Part shown: one piece after another, positions 1 through 7,900 of the stretch
How the letters are laid out: the number at the start of each line of letters is the position of its first letter
Numbering within the stretch: the first letter of the stretch is position 1
NCBI GenBank assembly: GCA_964582415.1
Contig: CAZOSF010000058.1
Location: 1 to 15,016, forward strand
Reading direction: 5' to 3'
DNA from: CAZOSF01 sp964582415
Lineage (GTDB): Bacteria > Bacteroidota > Bacteroidia > Flavobacteriales > Flavobacteriaceae
Length of the DNA stretch: 15,016 bases
The notes under the pieces: model-generated
Seen by the model: only the letters and a program-made list of their open reading frames with translations
Database searches by the model: none
What the model was told of the DNA's origin: nothing
Program-made: the position numbers and the translations under genes

Positions 1-1286
1 CCTGGGAAGACAGTAATCATACCATTCTCATCCAATTCGGCAATGATATCATTACAAGTTACTTCTGGGTTTTCGTTATCGACGACTGTTACGTTGAACG
101 TACAGCTCGCAGAGTTACCTGCTAAGTCGTATGCAGTAAACTCTACCAAGGTTACTCCAACTGGGAATTCACTTCCAGAAGGTGGCCCTTGGGTTTGTAC
201 TACCTGATCCAAATCTCCATCAGGGTCGATGGCAGCAGGTGCACCGAAGTTTACTACGGCACCACACGCTCCAGGATCGGTATTGGCTGTGATATCCGCT
301 GGACAAACAATAATTGGAGGATCTCCAACAATCGGCGCGAAGTTGATACAGTAGCTATTCAATTGACCGGAATCACCACCCACATCATCATTGATTTCAA
401 GTCTCCAGTCTCCTGTGATACTCTCACCAGCAAAAACGACATTCATGTCGGCACCTGGACCATCTCCTGTTGCAACAGGGAAAGTGTTTCCTCCTCCTTC
501 AGCGCGGTAATCGGCCAATGGAGCACCACCGTTCCAGTCTCCAACGTTGTTGGTAGAAGCATCAGTAAATACCAAATCGGCTGCGGTATCCAAACCGTCC
601 AAGAAACCATTATCTGTCGATAATGCCAGACGGGTACCTGCAGGCGAAACAAGAACGATTTCCAAGTCATCTGCCCAAGTATGTTGGATATTCATCGCAA
701 CACTTTCAATGGAATAGTTGGTTCCAACAACACCAGCATCTGCTACGTTCGCAAGAGATGGGTTCATCAAACCGGAAGTTCCAGTGGCTGGAATCAACTC
801 AGGCGCATTCCCGCAACTTGTAATTGGCATTGGTCCGGCAGGTACCGGGAATCCACTAACCGTCAATTCAAATGGTCCGTTCGCTCCTCCAAAACCATGG
901 ACTAACACATAATACGTGGAACTTCCATCGGTAGAGAAAGTGACAGAGCTTTGCAATCCGCATGAATCATCATTACCGCCTACGCAAGTAAAGGCTCCAC
1001 AAGAACCTGTGTAAACATTAATTTTCGAGTCCCAAGAAGTACCCGTACAAGTACTTACCGTCACGGAAGAACCGGTTCCACTCATGTCGGTAAACACATA
1101 GTACACTCCAGGCGAGGTAGAACTCGTACCACAAAATGGCACAGATTCAGTAGCTGCACCCGTTGTAGTACCAGGTATCACCCCGTCCCCCGTGATGGTA
1201 ATTGCATTGGCACAAGTGTCATTGGGCGGTTGAGCATAACTCAACACACTAAACAACAGTGCAAATAATAGAGTAATTTTTTTCAT
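1..1286 (-). CDS. Secreted surface protein with P domain and HYR domains (3' end beyond window)
   Basis: The reading frame is open from the ATG at 1286 to the left edge, giving 428 visible residues and no stop. Residues 1-18 form a signal peptide (MKKITLLFALLFSVLSYA, then QPPNDTC). Residues about 20-147 resemble the PPC-like beta-sandwich common in Bacteroidota secreted proteins, with PPNDTC at the start and YYVLVHGF near the end. Residues about 185-316 match a proprotein-convertase P domain, with HTWADDLEIVLVSPAGT and the closing GDWRLEINDD. Residues about 322-403 are a HYR domain (IIVCPADITANTDPGACGA ... VEFTAYDLAGN), and a second begins at NPEVTC. These domains are non-catalytic adhesion or stabilising modules, and no protease domain is visible. 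In this phylum such proteins usually end in a type IX secretion sorting domain, which would lie off the window; that part is inference. The protein probably acts at the cell surface or is released. Domain calls are by eye. Confidence 0.85.
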   Translation of the reverse strand, partial: MKKITLLFALLFSVLSYAQPPNDTCANAITITGDGVIPGTTTGAATESVPFCGTSSTSPGVYYVFTDMSGTGSSVTVSTCTGTSWDSKINVYTGSCGAFTCVGGNDDSCGLQSSVTFSTDGSSTYYVLVHGFGGANGPFELTVSGFPVPAGPMPITSCGNAPELIPATGTSGLMNPSLANVADAGVVGTNYSIESVAMNIQHTWADDLEIVLVSPAGTRLALSTDNGFLDGLDTAADLVFTDASTNNVGDWNGGAPLADYRAEGGGNTFPVATGDGPGADMNVVFAGESITGDWRLEINDDVGGDSGQLNSYCINFAPIVGDPPIIVCPADITANTDPGACGAVVNFGAPAAIDPDGDLDQVVQTQGPPSGSEFPVGVTLVEFTAYDLAGNSASCTFNVTVVDNENPEVTCNDIIAELDENGMITVFP

Positions 1287-1410
1287 AATTTATTCGATTA
1301 ATCAGTTAAGGTTAATAAAACGTTAAAGTAAGAAATTTATCATAACTGCAAAAAAAAAAGATGGCCTCTAAATACATTTCTAGATAAAAGGCAGAAATAT
1401 CGGATTTAAA
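1287..1410. other. AT-rich intergenic region between two divergent surface-protein genes
   Basis: This stretch separates the minus-strand P-domain gene from the plus-strand FG-GAP gene and continues into the scaffold gap. It is AT-rich and holds a run of ten A at 1350-1359. I found no convincing TAnnTTTG box for the minus-strand gene and no RNA gene. The plus-strand promoter and start would lie here or in the gap. Confidence 0.5.
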
Positions 1411-1510
1411 NNNNNNNNNNNNNNNNNNNNNNNNNNNNNNNNNNNNNNNNNNNNNNNNNNNNNNNNNNNNNNNNNNNNNNNNNNNNNNNNNNNNNNNNNN
1501 NNNNNNNNNN
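1411..1510. other. Assembly gap (100 N)
   Basis: Exactly 100 N is the conventional placeholder for a scaffold gap of unknown size. It hides the start of the FG-GAP/ASPIC gene, because the frame is already open at the first known base (1511). The true gap length cannot be read from the placeholder. Confidence 0.95.
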
Positions 1511-4500
1511 AGTTTGGACCTAAACTTCCTGAATTATCCTTACGTTTTTGCAGGAGGTGGTGTTGCTGTAGGTGATATTGATAACGACGGATTGGTCGAC
1601 CTCTATTTCACCTCAAATATGGGTCCGAACAAACTTTACAAAAACCAAGGGGATTTTCAATTCGAGGACATCACAGTTACCTCTAAAACAGAGGATTTCA
1701 GTGGATTTTCTACGGGCGTAACCATGCTAGACATCAATGCCGACGGCTGGCTAGATATTTATGTCTGCAAGGCGGCCTCCTTGAGCAATGATGAAGGCAG
1801 AAGAAATCTTTTATTTGTAAATCAGAAGAATGGCACTTTCTTGGAAGAGGCGAAGAAATGGGGGCTGGATGACCCTGGTTTTACAACACAAGCTTACCAA
1901 ATAGATTTTGACAAGGATGGTGATCTAGATCTTTTTGTTCTAAATTTCCGATACGACTTCAACAACAACCAAACCATAAGCGGAGCAATTCAGAGTCAGA
2001 TTGAAGAAACCACAAGTGATCAACTCTATAGAAATGATGGTGATCACTTTACCAAAGTAACTCGCGAGAGCGGATTATACAACAAAGCTTGGGGACTTGG
2101 GGCTGCGATTGGCGATTTCAATAATGATGGCTGGGATGACATTTATGTAGCCAACGATTTTTTGGAGCCTGATATCTTATATGTCAATCAAAAAGATGGC
2201 ACTTTTAAAGATGAAGTAAAGGAACGTTTCAATCACTTTTCGTTTAATAGTATGGGAGTGGATTTTGCTGATCTAGATAACGATCTGAACCATGACCTCA
2301 TCGTGGTAGATATGTTGGCCGAAAATTACGCAAGAAGTAAGGAAAATATGGCTTCCATGAGCACTTCAAACTTCCTCTCTATGGTAGAAGTAGGTTATCA
2401 TTATGCGTATATGGCGAACATGCTGCAGTTCAATTTGGGTAATGGGGTATTTCAGGAAACATCTCAAATGAGCGGTGTTGTGAAAACCGACTGGAGCTGG
2501 TCTCCCCTTATAAACGATTACGATAATGATGGTCTGAAAGACATCTTTATTTCAAATGGTATTTATAAGGATTATACGAATCAAGATTTTAGAAAAAAGA
2601 TAAAAGCCCTCAGTGCTAGTGGTGTTCAGATGACGTTGGAAGAAGTAAACAGCTTATTGCCCGCGGAAATGTTGAACAATTATATCTTCCAAAACAATGG
2701 CGATCGCACTTTCCGAAAAATGACAACAGAATGGGGGTTGGAAGATCCCTCATTTTCCAACGGAGCCGCTTACGCCGATTTTGATAACGATGGCGATATG
2801 GACCTTGTGGTAAATAACGCCAACCATACTGCTGCACTTTATGAAAATCATGCCAATAACAACTTCTTGAATGTAAAACTAAAAGGTGATGCGCTCAACC
2901 CTTTCGCTATTGGCGCCAAGGTTTATGTTAATCGCAGGGATTCAGAACAGCTTCAAGAAGTACGGTTGACCCGGGGCTATCAATCATCGGTTCCAGAAAT
3001 CCTCCACTTTGGACTCGGTGAAAATCCAGATATCGATGAAATTATAGTGGTTTGGCCCGATGGAAAAACCTCCAAATCACAAAAGCCAGTTTCCAATACA
3101 TTGATTACCATCGATCACGCTACTGCAACTTCTGAGCGGTATCATCCAAATACCTACGCTTCCAAAAAGCAATCGATGGATGTTGCCAATCTTGGATTGG
3201 AATATCAACATATTGAAAACACCTTTAATGACTATGCGCTTCAGTTGCTAATCCCTCAAAAGCAATCTTCCAAAGGAACGGGAATCGCAAAGGCGGATGT
3301 GAATGGCGATGGCTTCGAGGATTTTTTTGTAGGGAATGCGGCGGGAAGTGCTGCCGCGTTATATGTTCAAACCCCGGATGGGAAATTTACCCCAACAAAT
3401 CAAAAACTTTGGAAAAATGAGGCACCCTATGAAGATGCAAATGCCCTCTTTTTTGATGCCGATGAGGATGGTGATTCCGACCTTTACGTGGTGAGCGCTG
3501 GATACGAACTGCCTTTAAACAGTCCTTTACTCCAAGACCGCTTATATCTCAACGATGGAAAAGGAGGTTTTTCGGTAGCGACAAATGCCTTACCAAAAAT
3601 GTTGAGTTCCGGCAAAGCTATCGCTGCGGCAGATTATGATTCAGATGGGGATACCGACCTCTTTGTTGGAGGAAATGTAGTGCCAGGCAAATACCCCCTA
3701 CCTCCTCAGTCCTACCTGCTTCGAAATGAAGGTGGACGCTTTGTAGATGCCACATTGGAAAACCCTGTTTTGGGAGATTCCGGAATGATTTCAGAGGCCC
3801 TTTTTACAGACTATGATGGAGATTCTGATCTAGATCTACTGGTTGTGGGAGAATGGATGGCCCCTACCCTTTTCAACAATAATGGGGGACAATTTACCTA
3901 TGCCGAAAACATTCAAGGATTAGAGCAATCCGAAGGCTGGTGGTTTAGTGCAATAGCAGAGGATTTCGATAATGATGGTGATGAAGATTTTGTTTTTGGT
4001 AATCTGGGGAAGAACAACAAGTTTCAACCGAAAAAAGAAAAACCCATCTATATCTACGCTAAAGATTTCGATAACAACGGTACTTTCGACGTAGCTCTTA
4101 GCAAAATTAATGATGGCCGTCTAGTTCCCGTACGCGGAAAAGAATGCAGCAGTGAACAGAATCCATTTCTATTGGATAAAATAAAAACCTATAAAGAGTT
4201 TGCCAGCCTAGAAATGAAGGACATCTATGGGGAAGACAAATTGAAGGATGCCTATAAACAAACAGCATATATGTTCGAATCAGTATATGTTGAAAACCTT
4301 GGAAATGGTTCTTTTGCGGTACATAAATTACCCATGCAAGCTCAAACCGGACCGACTCTTTCGACTCTTGCTGGAGATATCAACAAGGATGGTCATCTAG
4401 ATATATTAGCTGTTGGCGCCATTTATGATGCTGAAGTGGAAACCATTCGATATGACAGCAATATGGGGTATGTACTTTTGGGTGATGGCAAAGGAAATTT

Positions 4501-4636
4501 CTCCTTCTCTGAAGAGTATTTCCCTTTCGTAAAAATGGATGCCAAGGATGTGGAACCCATAACAATACGAGGCAAAACTTACTATATCGCGGTTGGAAAC
4601 AACGCTCCTTTGGAAGTATTTTCCTTTGAACCCTAA
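1511..4636 (+). CDS. FG-GAP/VCBS repeat protein with ASPIC/UnbV domain (5' end lost in gap)
   Basis: The frame is open from the gap to TAA at 4634-4636, giving 1041 visible residues. About fourteen calcium-loop motifs of the form DxDxDGxxD are spread along it, for example GDIDNDGLVD, GDFNNDGWDD, ADFDNDGDMD, ADYDSDGDTD and GDINKDGHLD. These mark two seven-to-eight-bladed beta-propeller halves. Between the halves, at about residues 450-520 of the visible part, is an ASPIC/UnbV domain (FLNVKLKG ... IGAKVYV ... LTRGYQSS ... VVWPDGKT). A later RGKECSSEQNPF segment is also typical of this large Bacteroidota CRTAC1-like family. Members are exported, often as lipoproteins, and sit near glycan-uptake genes, but no substrate is established. 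The TTG at 1514 is not a credible start: the family conserves sequence before NGGGVAVGD-like motifs, so a signal sequence plus roughly 50-80 residues are probably missing. The gene ends 4 nt inside the convergent glycosylase gene. Confidence 0.93.
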   Translation, partial: SLDLNFLNYPYVFAGGGVAVGDIDNDGLVDLYFTSNMGPNKLYKNQGDFQFEDITVTSKTEDFSGFSTGVTMLDINADGWLDIYVCKAASLSNDEGRRNLLFVNQKNGTFLEEAKKWGLDDPGFTTQAYQIDFDKDGDLDLFVLNFRYDFNNNQTISGAIQSQIEETTSDQLYRNDGDHFTKVTRESGLYNKAWGLGAAIGDFNNDGWDDIYVANDFLEPDILYVNQKDGTFKDEVKERFNHFSFNSMGVDFADLDNDLNHDLIVVDMLAENYARSKENMASMSTSNFLSMVEVGYHYAYMANMLQFNLGNGVFQETSQMSGVVKTDWSWSPLINDYDNDGLKDIFISNGIYKDYTNQDFRKKIKALSASGVQMTLEEVNSLLPAEMLNNYIFQNNGDRTFRKMTTEWGLEDPSFSNGAAYADFDNDGDMDLVVNNANHTAALYENHANNNFLNVKLKGDALNPFAIGAKVYVNRRDSEQLQEVRLTRGYQSSVPEILHFGLGENPDIDEIIVVWPDGKTSKSQKPVSNTLITIDHATATSERYHPNTYASKKQSMDVANLGLEYQHIENTFNDYALQLLIPQKQSSKGTGIAKADVNGDGFEDFFVGNAAGSAAALYVQTPDGKFTPTNQKLWKNEAPYEDANALFFDADEDGDSDLYVVSAGYELPLNSPLLQDRLYLNDGKGGFSVATNALPKMLSSGKAIAAADYDSDGDTDLFVGGNVVPGKYPLPPQSYLLRNEGGRFVDATLENPVLGDSGMISEALFTDYDGDSDLDLLVVGEWMAPTLFNNNGGQFTYAENIQGLEQSEGWWFSAIAEDFDNDGDEDFVFGNLGKNNKFQPKKEKPIYIYAKDFDNNGTFDVALSKINDGRLVPVRGKECSSEQNPFLLDKIKTYKEFASLEMKDIYGEDKLKDAYKQTAYMFESVYVENLGNGSFAVHKLPMQAQTGPTLSTLAGDINKDGHLDILAVGAIYDAEVETIRYDSNMGYVLLGDGKGNFSFSEEYFPFVKMDAKDVEPITIRGKTYYIAVGNNAPLEVFSFEP

Positions 4637-5295
4637 CTAAAAAAATCTTTGTACTGTAATACCCTGAAATCGATAGTGGTCATTTCAGGGTATTTATTTT
4701 TTAATTCCTTATAGGCCTGTAGAGAACCAACTGCCCTATTCGCCGATCCGGAAGGCGCTGTGAGTGAAACCGTAATGATTTGCTTTCCTGTAATGGGGTG
4801 TTGGAATTGATGCTGACGTGGTACCTTCGAAGCAATTTCAGTCAGAGAAATGGAATATCGCCTTATCAGTTTTCTGAAAAAATATTCCGGTCCGTTTTTA
4901 CTGTTCCCTCCTGTAAACAGCAGGGTATTCACTTTAGGATATCCCGTCAATACAGAAATCAGGTCTCTGAGCTCGACATGTTGCATTCCCAAATCACTGG
5001 CATCTACCTTATCGCGATAGGCATACTCCACCATATCGCAAATCCCTATTCCATGCGCTCTCAAAAACTTTTGCCGCTGTTGAATGGCGTGGGATGTTGT
5101 TTCATAATCCAATCCCAAATCAAATATACGATCCAAAATAGGCCACAACTGTCCATCCCGACTTCCATAGCAAAAGTCAACATCTCCTTCTTTTAACTCA
5201 CCGGTGGTAAATCGAGGTGGCGGCAAGGTTCCGACAATTAGCTTGGTGGCACCTTCAGGAATATATGGAGGATATGGGTGGTGGTGTAAAAACAA
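4633..5295 (-). CDS. Uracil-DNA glycosylase family protein
   Basis: This 220-residue protein resembles the Bacteroidota uracil-DNA glycosylase family that is distantly related to Mug/TDG. Such enzymes excise uracil or mismatched/damaged bases from DNA in the cytoplasm. Visible motifs are VGTLPPPRF at 21-29 (position of motif 1), FCYGSRDGQLWPIL at 41-54, LLFTGGNSKNG at 125-135, and VSLTAPSGSANRA at 176-188 (position of the substrate-loop motif 2). The usual catalytic Asn/Asp of motif 1 is not obvious in GTLPPPR, so activity and substrate are uncertain. The start is a TTG at 5293-5295. No in-frame ATG lies close upstream, and MFLHHHPYPPYIPE matches my recollection of the family's N-terminus. 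The TTG lies 1 nt after the yaaA stop, which suggests translational coupling. The stop overlaps the convergent FG-GAP gene by 4 nt. Confidence 0.82.
   Translation of the reverse strand: MFLHHHPYPPYIPEGATKLIVGTLPPPRFTTGELKEGDVDFCYGSRDGQLWPILDRIFDLGLDYETTSHAIQQRQKFLRAHGIGICDMVEYAYRDKVDASDLGMQHVELRDLISVLTGYPKVNTLLFTGGNSKNGPEYFFRKLIRRYSISLTEIASKVPRQHQFQHPITGKQIITVSLTAPSGSANRAVGSLQAYKELKNKYPEMTTIDFRVLQYKDFFS
4658..4700 (+). terminator. Rho-independent terminator of the FG-GAP gene, inside the convergent gene
   Basis: A perfect 13-bp inverted repeat has arms at 4658-4670 and 4682-4694 (core ACCCTGAAAT / ATTTCAGGGT) around an 11-nt loop. It is followed on the plus strand by a T-rich tract (TATTTATTTTTT). 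It starts 21 nt after the FG-GAP stop codon. The whole hairpin lies in the last codons of the minus-strand glycosylase gene. On the minus strand the T-run is about 12 nt from the stem, so termination there would be weaker. Confidence 0.75.
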
Positions 5296-5296
5296 T

Positions 5297-6055
5297 CTAT
5301 CGAATGAATACCAATTCTCCGTCTTTAGACATAGGTTCGCTGTAGTGATACCCTTCGTAATCGAAGCCTTTCAAATCGTCTAAGGTTTCAGCACCTGTGT
5401 CCAATATATATCGGGTCATATACCCCCTTGCTAGCTTCGCATAGGTAAAAATCACCTTATACTGCCCATTTTTTAAATCCTTAAAAACCGGAGTAATTAC
5501 AGGCGCTTTCAACTTTTTAGTATCGATTGCCTTAAAATACTCGTTACTTGCCAAATTGACAAAAAGTTCACCTTCCTTTAATTCTTTATTCAATGCAGCC
5601 GTAATCTTTTCTTTCCAAAACTCGTAAAGATTTTTATTCTTCCCAACGGGAATTTTTGTGCCCATCTCCAAACGATAGGGTTGAATCAAATCCAATGGTT
5701 TCAATAAGCCATAGAGTCCGGACAGAATTCGAACAGTGTTTTGCATTCGATCGATCTTTTCCTTAGGTAGTGTGTAAACATCTAAACCACGATACACATC
5801 CCCACTAAATGCGTAGATCGAAGGCCGAGCATTTTGGGAGGTAAATGGAAGACCCCATTCTTGATTCCGCTCATAATTCAATCGTGCCAAACTATCCGAA
5901 ATATCCATCAATTGAGACAAACTCTTGGCCGACTTTTTCTTCAAAAGTTTATTCAATCGTTCGGCTTCTTCCAAGAAACAAGCCTCTGTTTCTAAGGGCG
6001 TAGGAAGTTTTGAGTCAAAATCCAGCGATTTTGCCGGTGATAATACGAGCTTCAT
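5297..6055 (-). CDS. yaaA: Peroxide stress protein YaaA (DUF328 family)
   Basis: The 252-residue protein has the family's usual length and begins MKLVLSPAKSLDF. Further family motifs are the FSGDVYRGLD segment, RILSGLYGLLKPLDLIQPYRLEMGTK, NLASNEYFKAI, the FTYAKLARGYMTRYIL helix, and the closing GYHYSEP. In E. coli YaaA protects DNA and proteins during hydrogen peroxide stress by limiting free iron, and related proteins bind DNA; this is family knowledge. The ATG at 6055 places the conserved motif at the N-terminus. A longer version from a TTG at 6106 would add 17 unconserved residues and run through the likely promoter. It is followed after 1 nt by the glycosylase gene, and the pair forms a likely stress/repair operon. 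Confidence 0.93.
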   Translation of the reverse strand: MKLVLSPAKSLDFDSKLPTPLETEACFLEEAERLNKLLKKKSAKSLSQLMDISDSLARLNYERNQEWGLPFTSQNARPSIYAFSGDVYRGLDVYTLPKEKIDRMQNTVRILSGLYGLLKPLDLIQPYRLEMGTKIPVGKNKNLYEFWKEKITAALNKELKEGELFVNLASNEYFKAIDTKKLKAPVITPVFKDLKNGQYKVIFTYAKLARGYMTRYILDTGAETLDDLKGFDYEGYHYSEPMSKDGELVFIR

Positions 6056-6069
6056 ATTTTTCTTTTTTG

Positions 6070-6097
6070 TAAAAATACGAAGAATGCCTGCGTTCAA
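6070..6097 (-). promoter_or_regulatory. Probable promoter of yaaA
   Basis: On the minus strand, TTG (6095-6097) is followed after 17 nt by TATTTTTA (6070-6077), one mismatch from the Bacteroidota -7 consensus TAnnTTTG. It would give a very short leader before the ATG at 6055. Its position between rluD and yaaA implies yaaA can be transcribed separately. Confidence 0.45.
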
Positions 6098-6141
6098 AAA
6101 GCACAATGCATTTTTTGGGTTAATCTAGTGATAAGTAAAAC

Positions 6142-7188
6142 TTATTCTATGACGTGTTTTACGTAATTTCTCCATTTGGCAAGACAAACTTCCATATCGT
6201 CCGGAATGGGCGCTTCAAATCGAAGAAATTTTCCTGTACGCGGATGTTCAAAACCCAGCGTTCTAGCATGTAAGGCCTGTCTAGTTAACACTTTAAAGCA
6301 GTTTTCTACAAACTGCTTGTATTTGGAGAAGTGGGTCCCTTTCAGCACTTCATTACCTCCATAACGCTCATCATTAAATAGTGTATGGCCAATATGCTTC
6401 ATATGTACCCTGATCTGGTGGGTCCTACCGGTTTCCAATTTGCAAGACACTAAAGTAACGTAGCCCAAACGTTCTAAAACCTGGTAATGTGTAACAGCCG
6501 GCTTTCCTTTCTCATCGGCCTCCTCACCTTCGAAAACGGTATTTTGCAGTCGATTTTTTGGATGCCTCCCAATATGCCCTTCTATCGTTCCCGCATCTTC
6601 TTTTATATCCCCCCATACCAACGCAACATATTCACGTTCCGTTGATTTATCGAAAAATTGTTTGGAAAGATGGGTCATGGCCTCTTCGGTTTTGGCGACC
6701 ACCAGTAGTCCGCTTGTATCTTTATCGATTCGATGTACTAAACCTGGCCTGCCACTACTATTTTCGGGAAGTTGTTCAAAATGATAAACAAGAGCATTGA
6801 TAAGGGTGCCACTATAATTTCCATGACCAGGATGTACCACCATACCCGCTTCTTTGTTCACAACCACAACATCCTCATCTTCATAAACAATGTCTATGGG
6901 AATATTTTCGGGCGTAAGTAAGAATTCGTAAGGCGGGTGTTCGAACATAACGGTCACCACATCGTTCGCCTTTACTTTATAGTTGGCCTTTACTACCTCC
7001 TCATTTACGAAGATATTTCCTTCTTTGGCTGCCTTTTGAATTTTGTTCCGGGTAGCATTTTCAATACGGTTCATCAAAAATTTATCTACCCGCAAAGGCT
7101 GTTGCCCCTTATCTGCTACGAAACGAAAATGTTCATAAAGTTCTTCATTCTCTTCCTGCAAATCATCTTGTTCCTCTTCTGCCAGCAT
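6142..7188 (-). CDS. rluD: RluA/RluD-family 23S rRNA pseudouridine synthase
   Basis: This 348-residue protein converts uridine to pseudouridine in RNA, most likely at the helix 69 positions of 23S rRNA as RluD does. Residues 1-20 are an acidic, Glu-rich tail. An S4 RNA-binding domain covers about 32-90 (LRVDKFLMNR, then the KEGNIFVN turn). The catalytic domain follows, with GLVHRIDKDTSGLL at 149-162; Asp155 is the expected nucleophile. LETGRTHQIRVHM and the C-terminal RQALHARTLGF are further family signatures. It starts 1 nt after the stop of the PASTA gene (TAG-G-ATG), so the two are almost certainly cotranslated. The RluD assignment within the RluA family is likely but not certain, since RluA-family paralogues share these motifs. 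A short inverted repeat (6131-6136 / 6140-6145) overlaps the stop but lacks a T-tract. Confidence 0.9.
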   Translation of the reverse strand: MLAEEEQDDLQEENEELYEHFRFVADKGQQPLRVDKFLMNRIENATRNKIQKAAKEGNIFVNEEVVKANYKVKANDVVTVMFEHPPYEFLLTPENIPIDIVYEDEDVVVVNKEAGMVVHPGHGNYSGTLINALVYHFEQLPENSSGRPGLVHRIDKDTSGLLVVAKTEEAMTHLSKQFFDKSTEREYVALVWGDIKEDAGTIEGHIGRHPKNRLQNTVFEGEEADEKGKPAVTHYQVLERLGYVTLVSCKLETGRTHQIRVHMKHIGHTLFNDERYGGNEVLKGTHFSKYKQFVENCFKVLTRQALHARTLGFEHPRTGKFLRFEAPIPDDMEVCLAKWRNYVKHVIE

Positions 7189-7189
7189 C

Positions 7190-7804
7190 CTATTTTCCTT
7201 CGTTATTAATGTCCATCGATTCCTTCACCTCTTGTACCTCCTCCAGTTTCAATCCTCCTTCTCCATCTCCTAAAACCAAGTCGATAACAGAGGTTTTTTC
7301 CAATTCGTCCCCAGGTTGAATTTTCCGTCCTTGATGAGACATCTCAAGGACCTCATCTTTAGCAATATATTTTCTATAGCGGATGCGGCCAATTTGAAAC
7401 CCAACGGCTTTCAAGGAGGGTTCGGCTTGGCGAAGGGTTTTCCCTAAAACTGGAGGGATTTCAATCATGGGGTAACCGGAACGATTGATGGATAGGTAAA
7501 TTTTGCGGTCTTCCTTTACGAAAAATCCAGCTTTGGGAATCTGTTCAATTACAGTTTGATACGGAAAATCAGGATTGTAATTGGTGGAATCCATTATCTC
7601 ATATTGCAAATCCAAATCGGATAATTTCTCCTCAGCCTGTTCGATAGTCATTTTTGAAAGATCGGGCACTGCGATTTTCTGACCATGATTTGTGCTAATT
7701 CGAAGCCACCACAATATGATGAAAACCAAAACTATAAGTGCCAAAAGGGCATATAAAAGTTGTTTAAGAAAGGTTTTGGTAAATAGAAATTGAAAAAAAG
7801 TCAT
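7190..7804 (-). CDS. Membrane-anchored protein with two PASTA domains
   Basis: The 204-residue protein has a short cytoplasmic N-terminus, one membrane helix at about residues 12-34 (LKQLLYALLALIVLVFIILWW), and a periplasmic part. That part has two PASTA domains, at about 43-108 (AVPDLSKMTIEQAEEKL ... VIEQIPKAG) and 112-179 (IEIPPVLGKTLRQAEPSL), and an acidic tail. PASTA domains occur in cell-wall-sensing Ser/Thr kinases and class B penicillin-binding proteins, where they bind muropeptides or stabilise the protein. Here there is no kinase or transpeptidase domain, so it is a stand-alone PASTA protein of unknown role. It lies divergent to ddl, whose product makes the D-Ala-D-Ala end of muropeptides, and is in tandem with rluD. 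The ATG at 7804 is supported by a promoter box 18 nt upstream. Confidence 0.87.
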   Translation of the reverse strand: MTFFQFLFTKTFLKQLLYALLALIVLVFIILWWLRISTNHGQKIAVPDLSKMTIEQAEEKLSDLDLQYEIMDSTNYNPDFPYQTVIEQIPKAGFFVKEDRKIYLSINRSGYPMIEIPPVLGKTLRQAEPSLKAVGFQIGRIRYRKYIAKDEVLEMSHQGRKIQPGDELEKTSVIDLVLGDGEGGLKLEEVQEVKESMDINNEGK

Positions 7805-7822
7805 AGACTACCGCTTAGCTGA

Positions 7823-7830
7823 CAAAAATA
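7823..7830 (-). promoter_or_regulatory. -7 box of the PASTA-rluD promoter
   Basis: TATTTTTG on the minus strand matches TAnnTTTG exactly and lies 18 nt before the PASTA ATG. No good -33 TTTG is seen at the expected spacing. It mirrors the ddl box 37 nt away on the other strand, with a 10-bp palindrome (CTAAATTTAG, 7837-7846) between them. Confidence 0.5.
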
Positions 7831-7867
7831 CTAAACCTAAATTTAGTAAGTTTATCTGTATTAGTGA

Positions 7868-7875
7868 TATTTTTG
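7868..7875 (+). promoter_or_regulatory. -7 box of the ddl operon promoter
   Basis: TATTTTTG on the plus strand matches TAnnTTTG exactly and lies 25 nt before the ddl ATG at 7901. The -33 element is weak. It would drive ddl, coaD, ppa and the downstream permease gene. Confidence 0.5.
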
Positions 7876-7900
7876 TTAACGCAGTTTAATCCAGTTTGGT

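Noticed and set aside
189..912. Several open plus-strand frames of 60-144 codons
   Set aside because: They lie antisense to a continuous 428-codon minus-strand frame with a signal peptide and recognisable P and HYR domains. Their own translations show no family features.
1511..4636. DNA tandem repeats or a CRISPR-like array from the recurring Asp-rich motifs
   Set aside because: The repeats are at protein level and diverged, with irregular spacing and no identical DNA units. No CRISPR repeats or cas genes occur in the window.
6056..6106. Longer yaaA start at the TTG at 6106
   Set aside because: It adds 17 residues ahead of the conserved MKLVLSPAKSLDF start and would translate the likely promoter region.
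6131..6145. Terminator at the rluD stop
   Set aside because: The stem is a 6-bp A/T-rich repeat (ATAAGT/ACTTAT) with no following T-tract, too weak to call.
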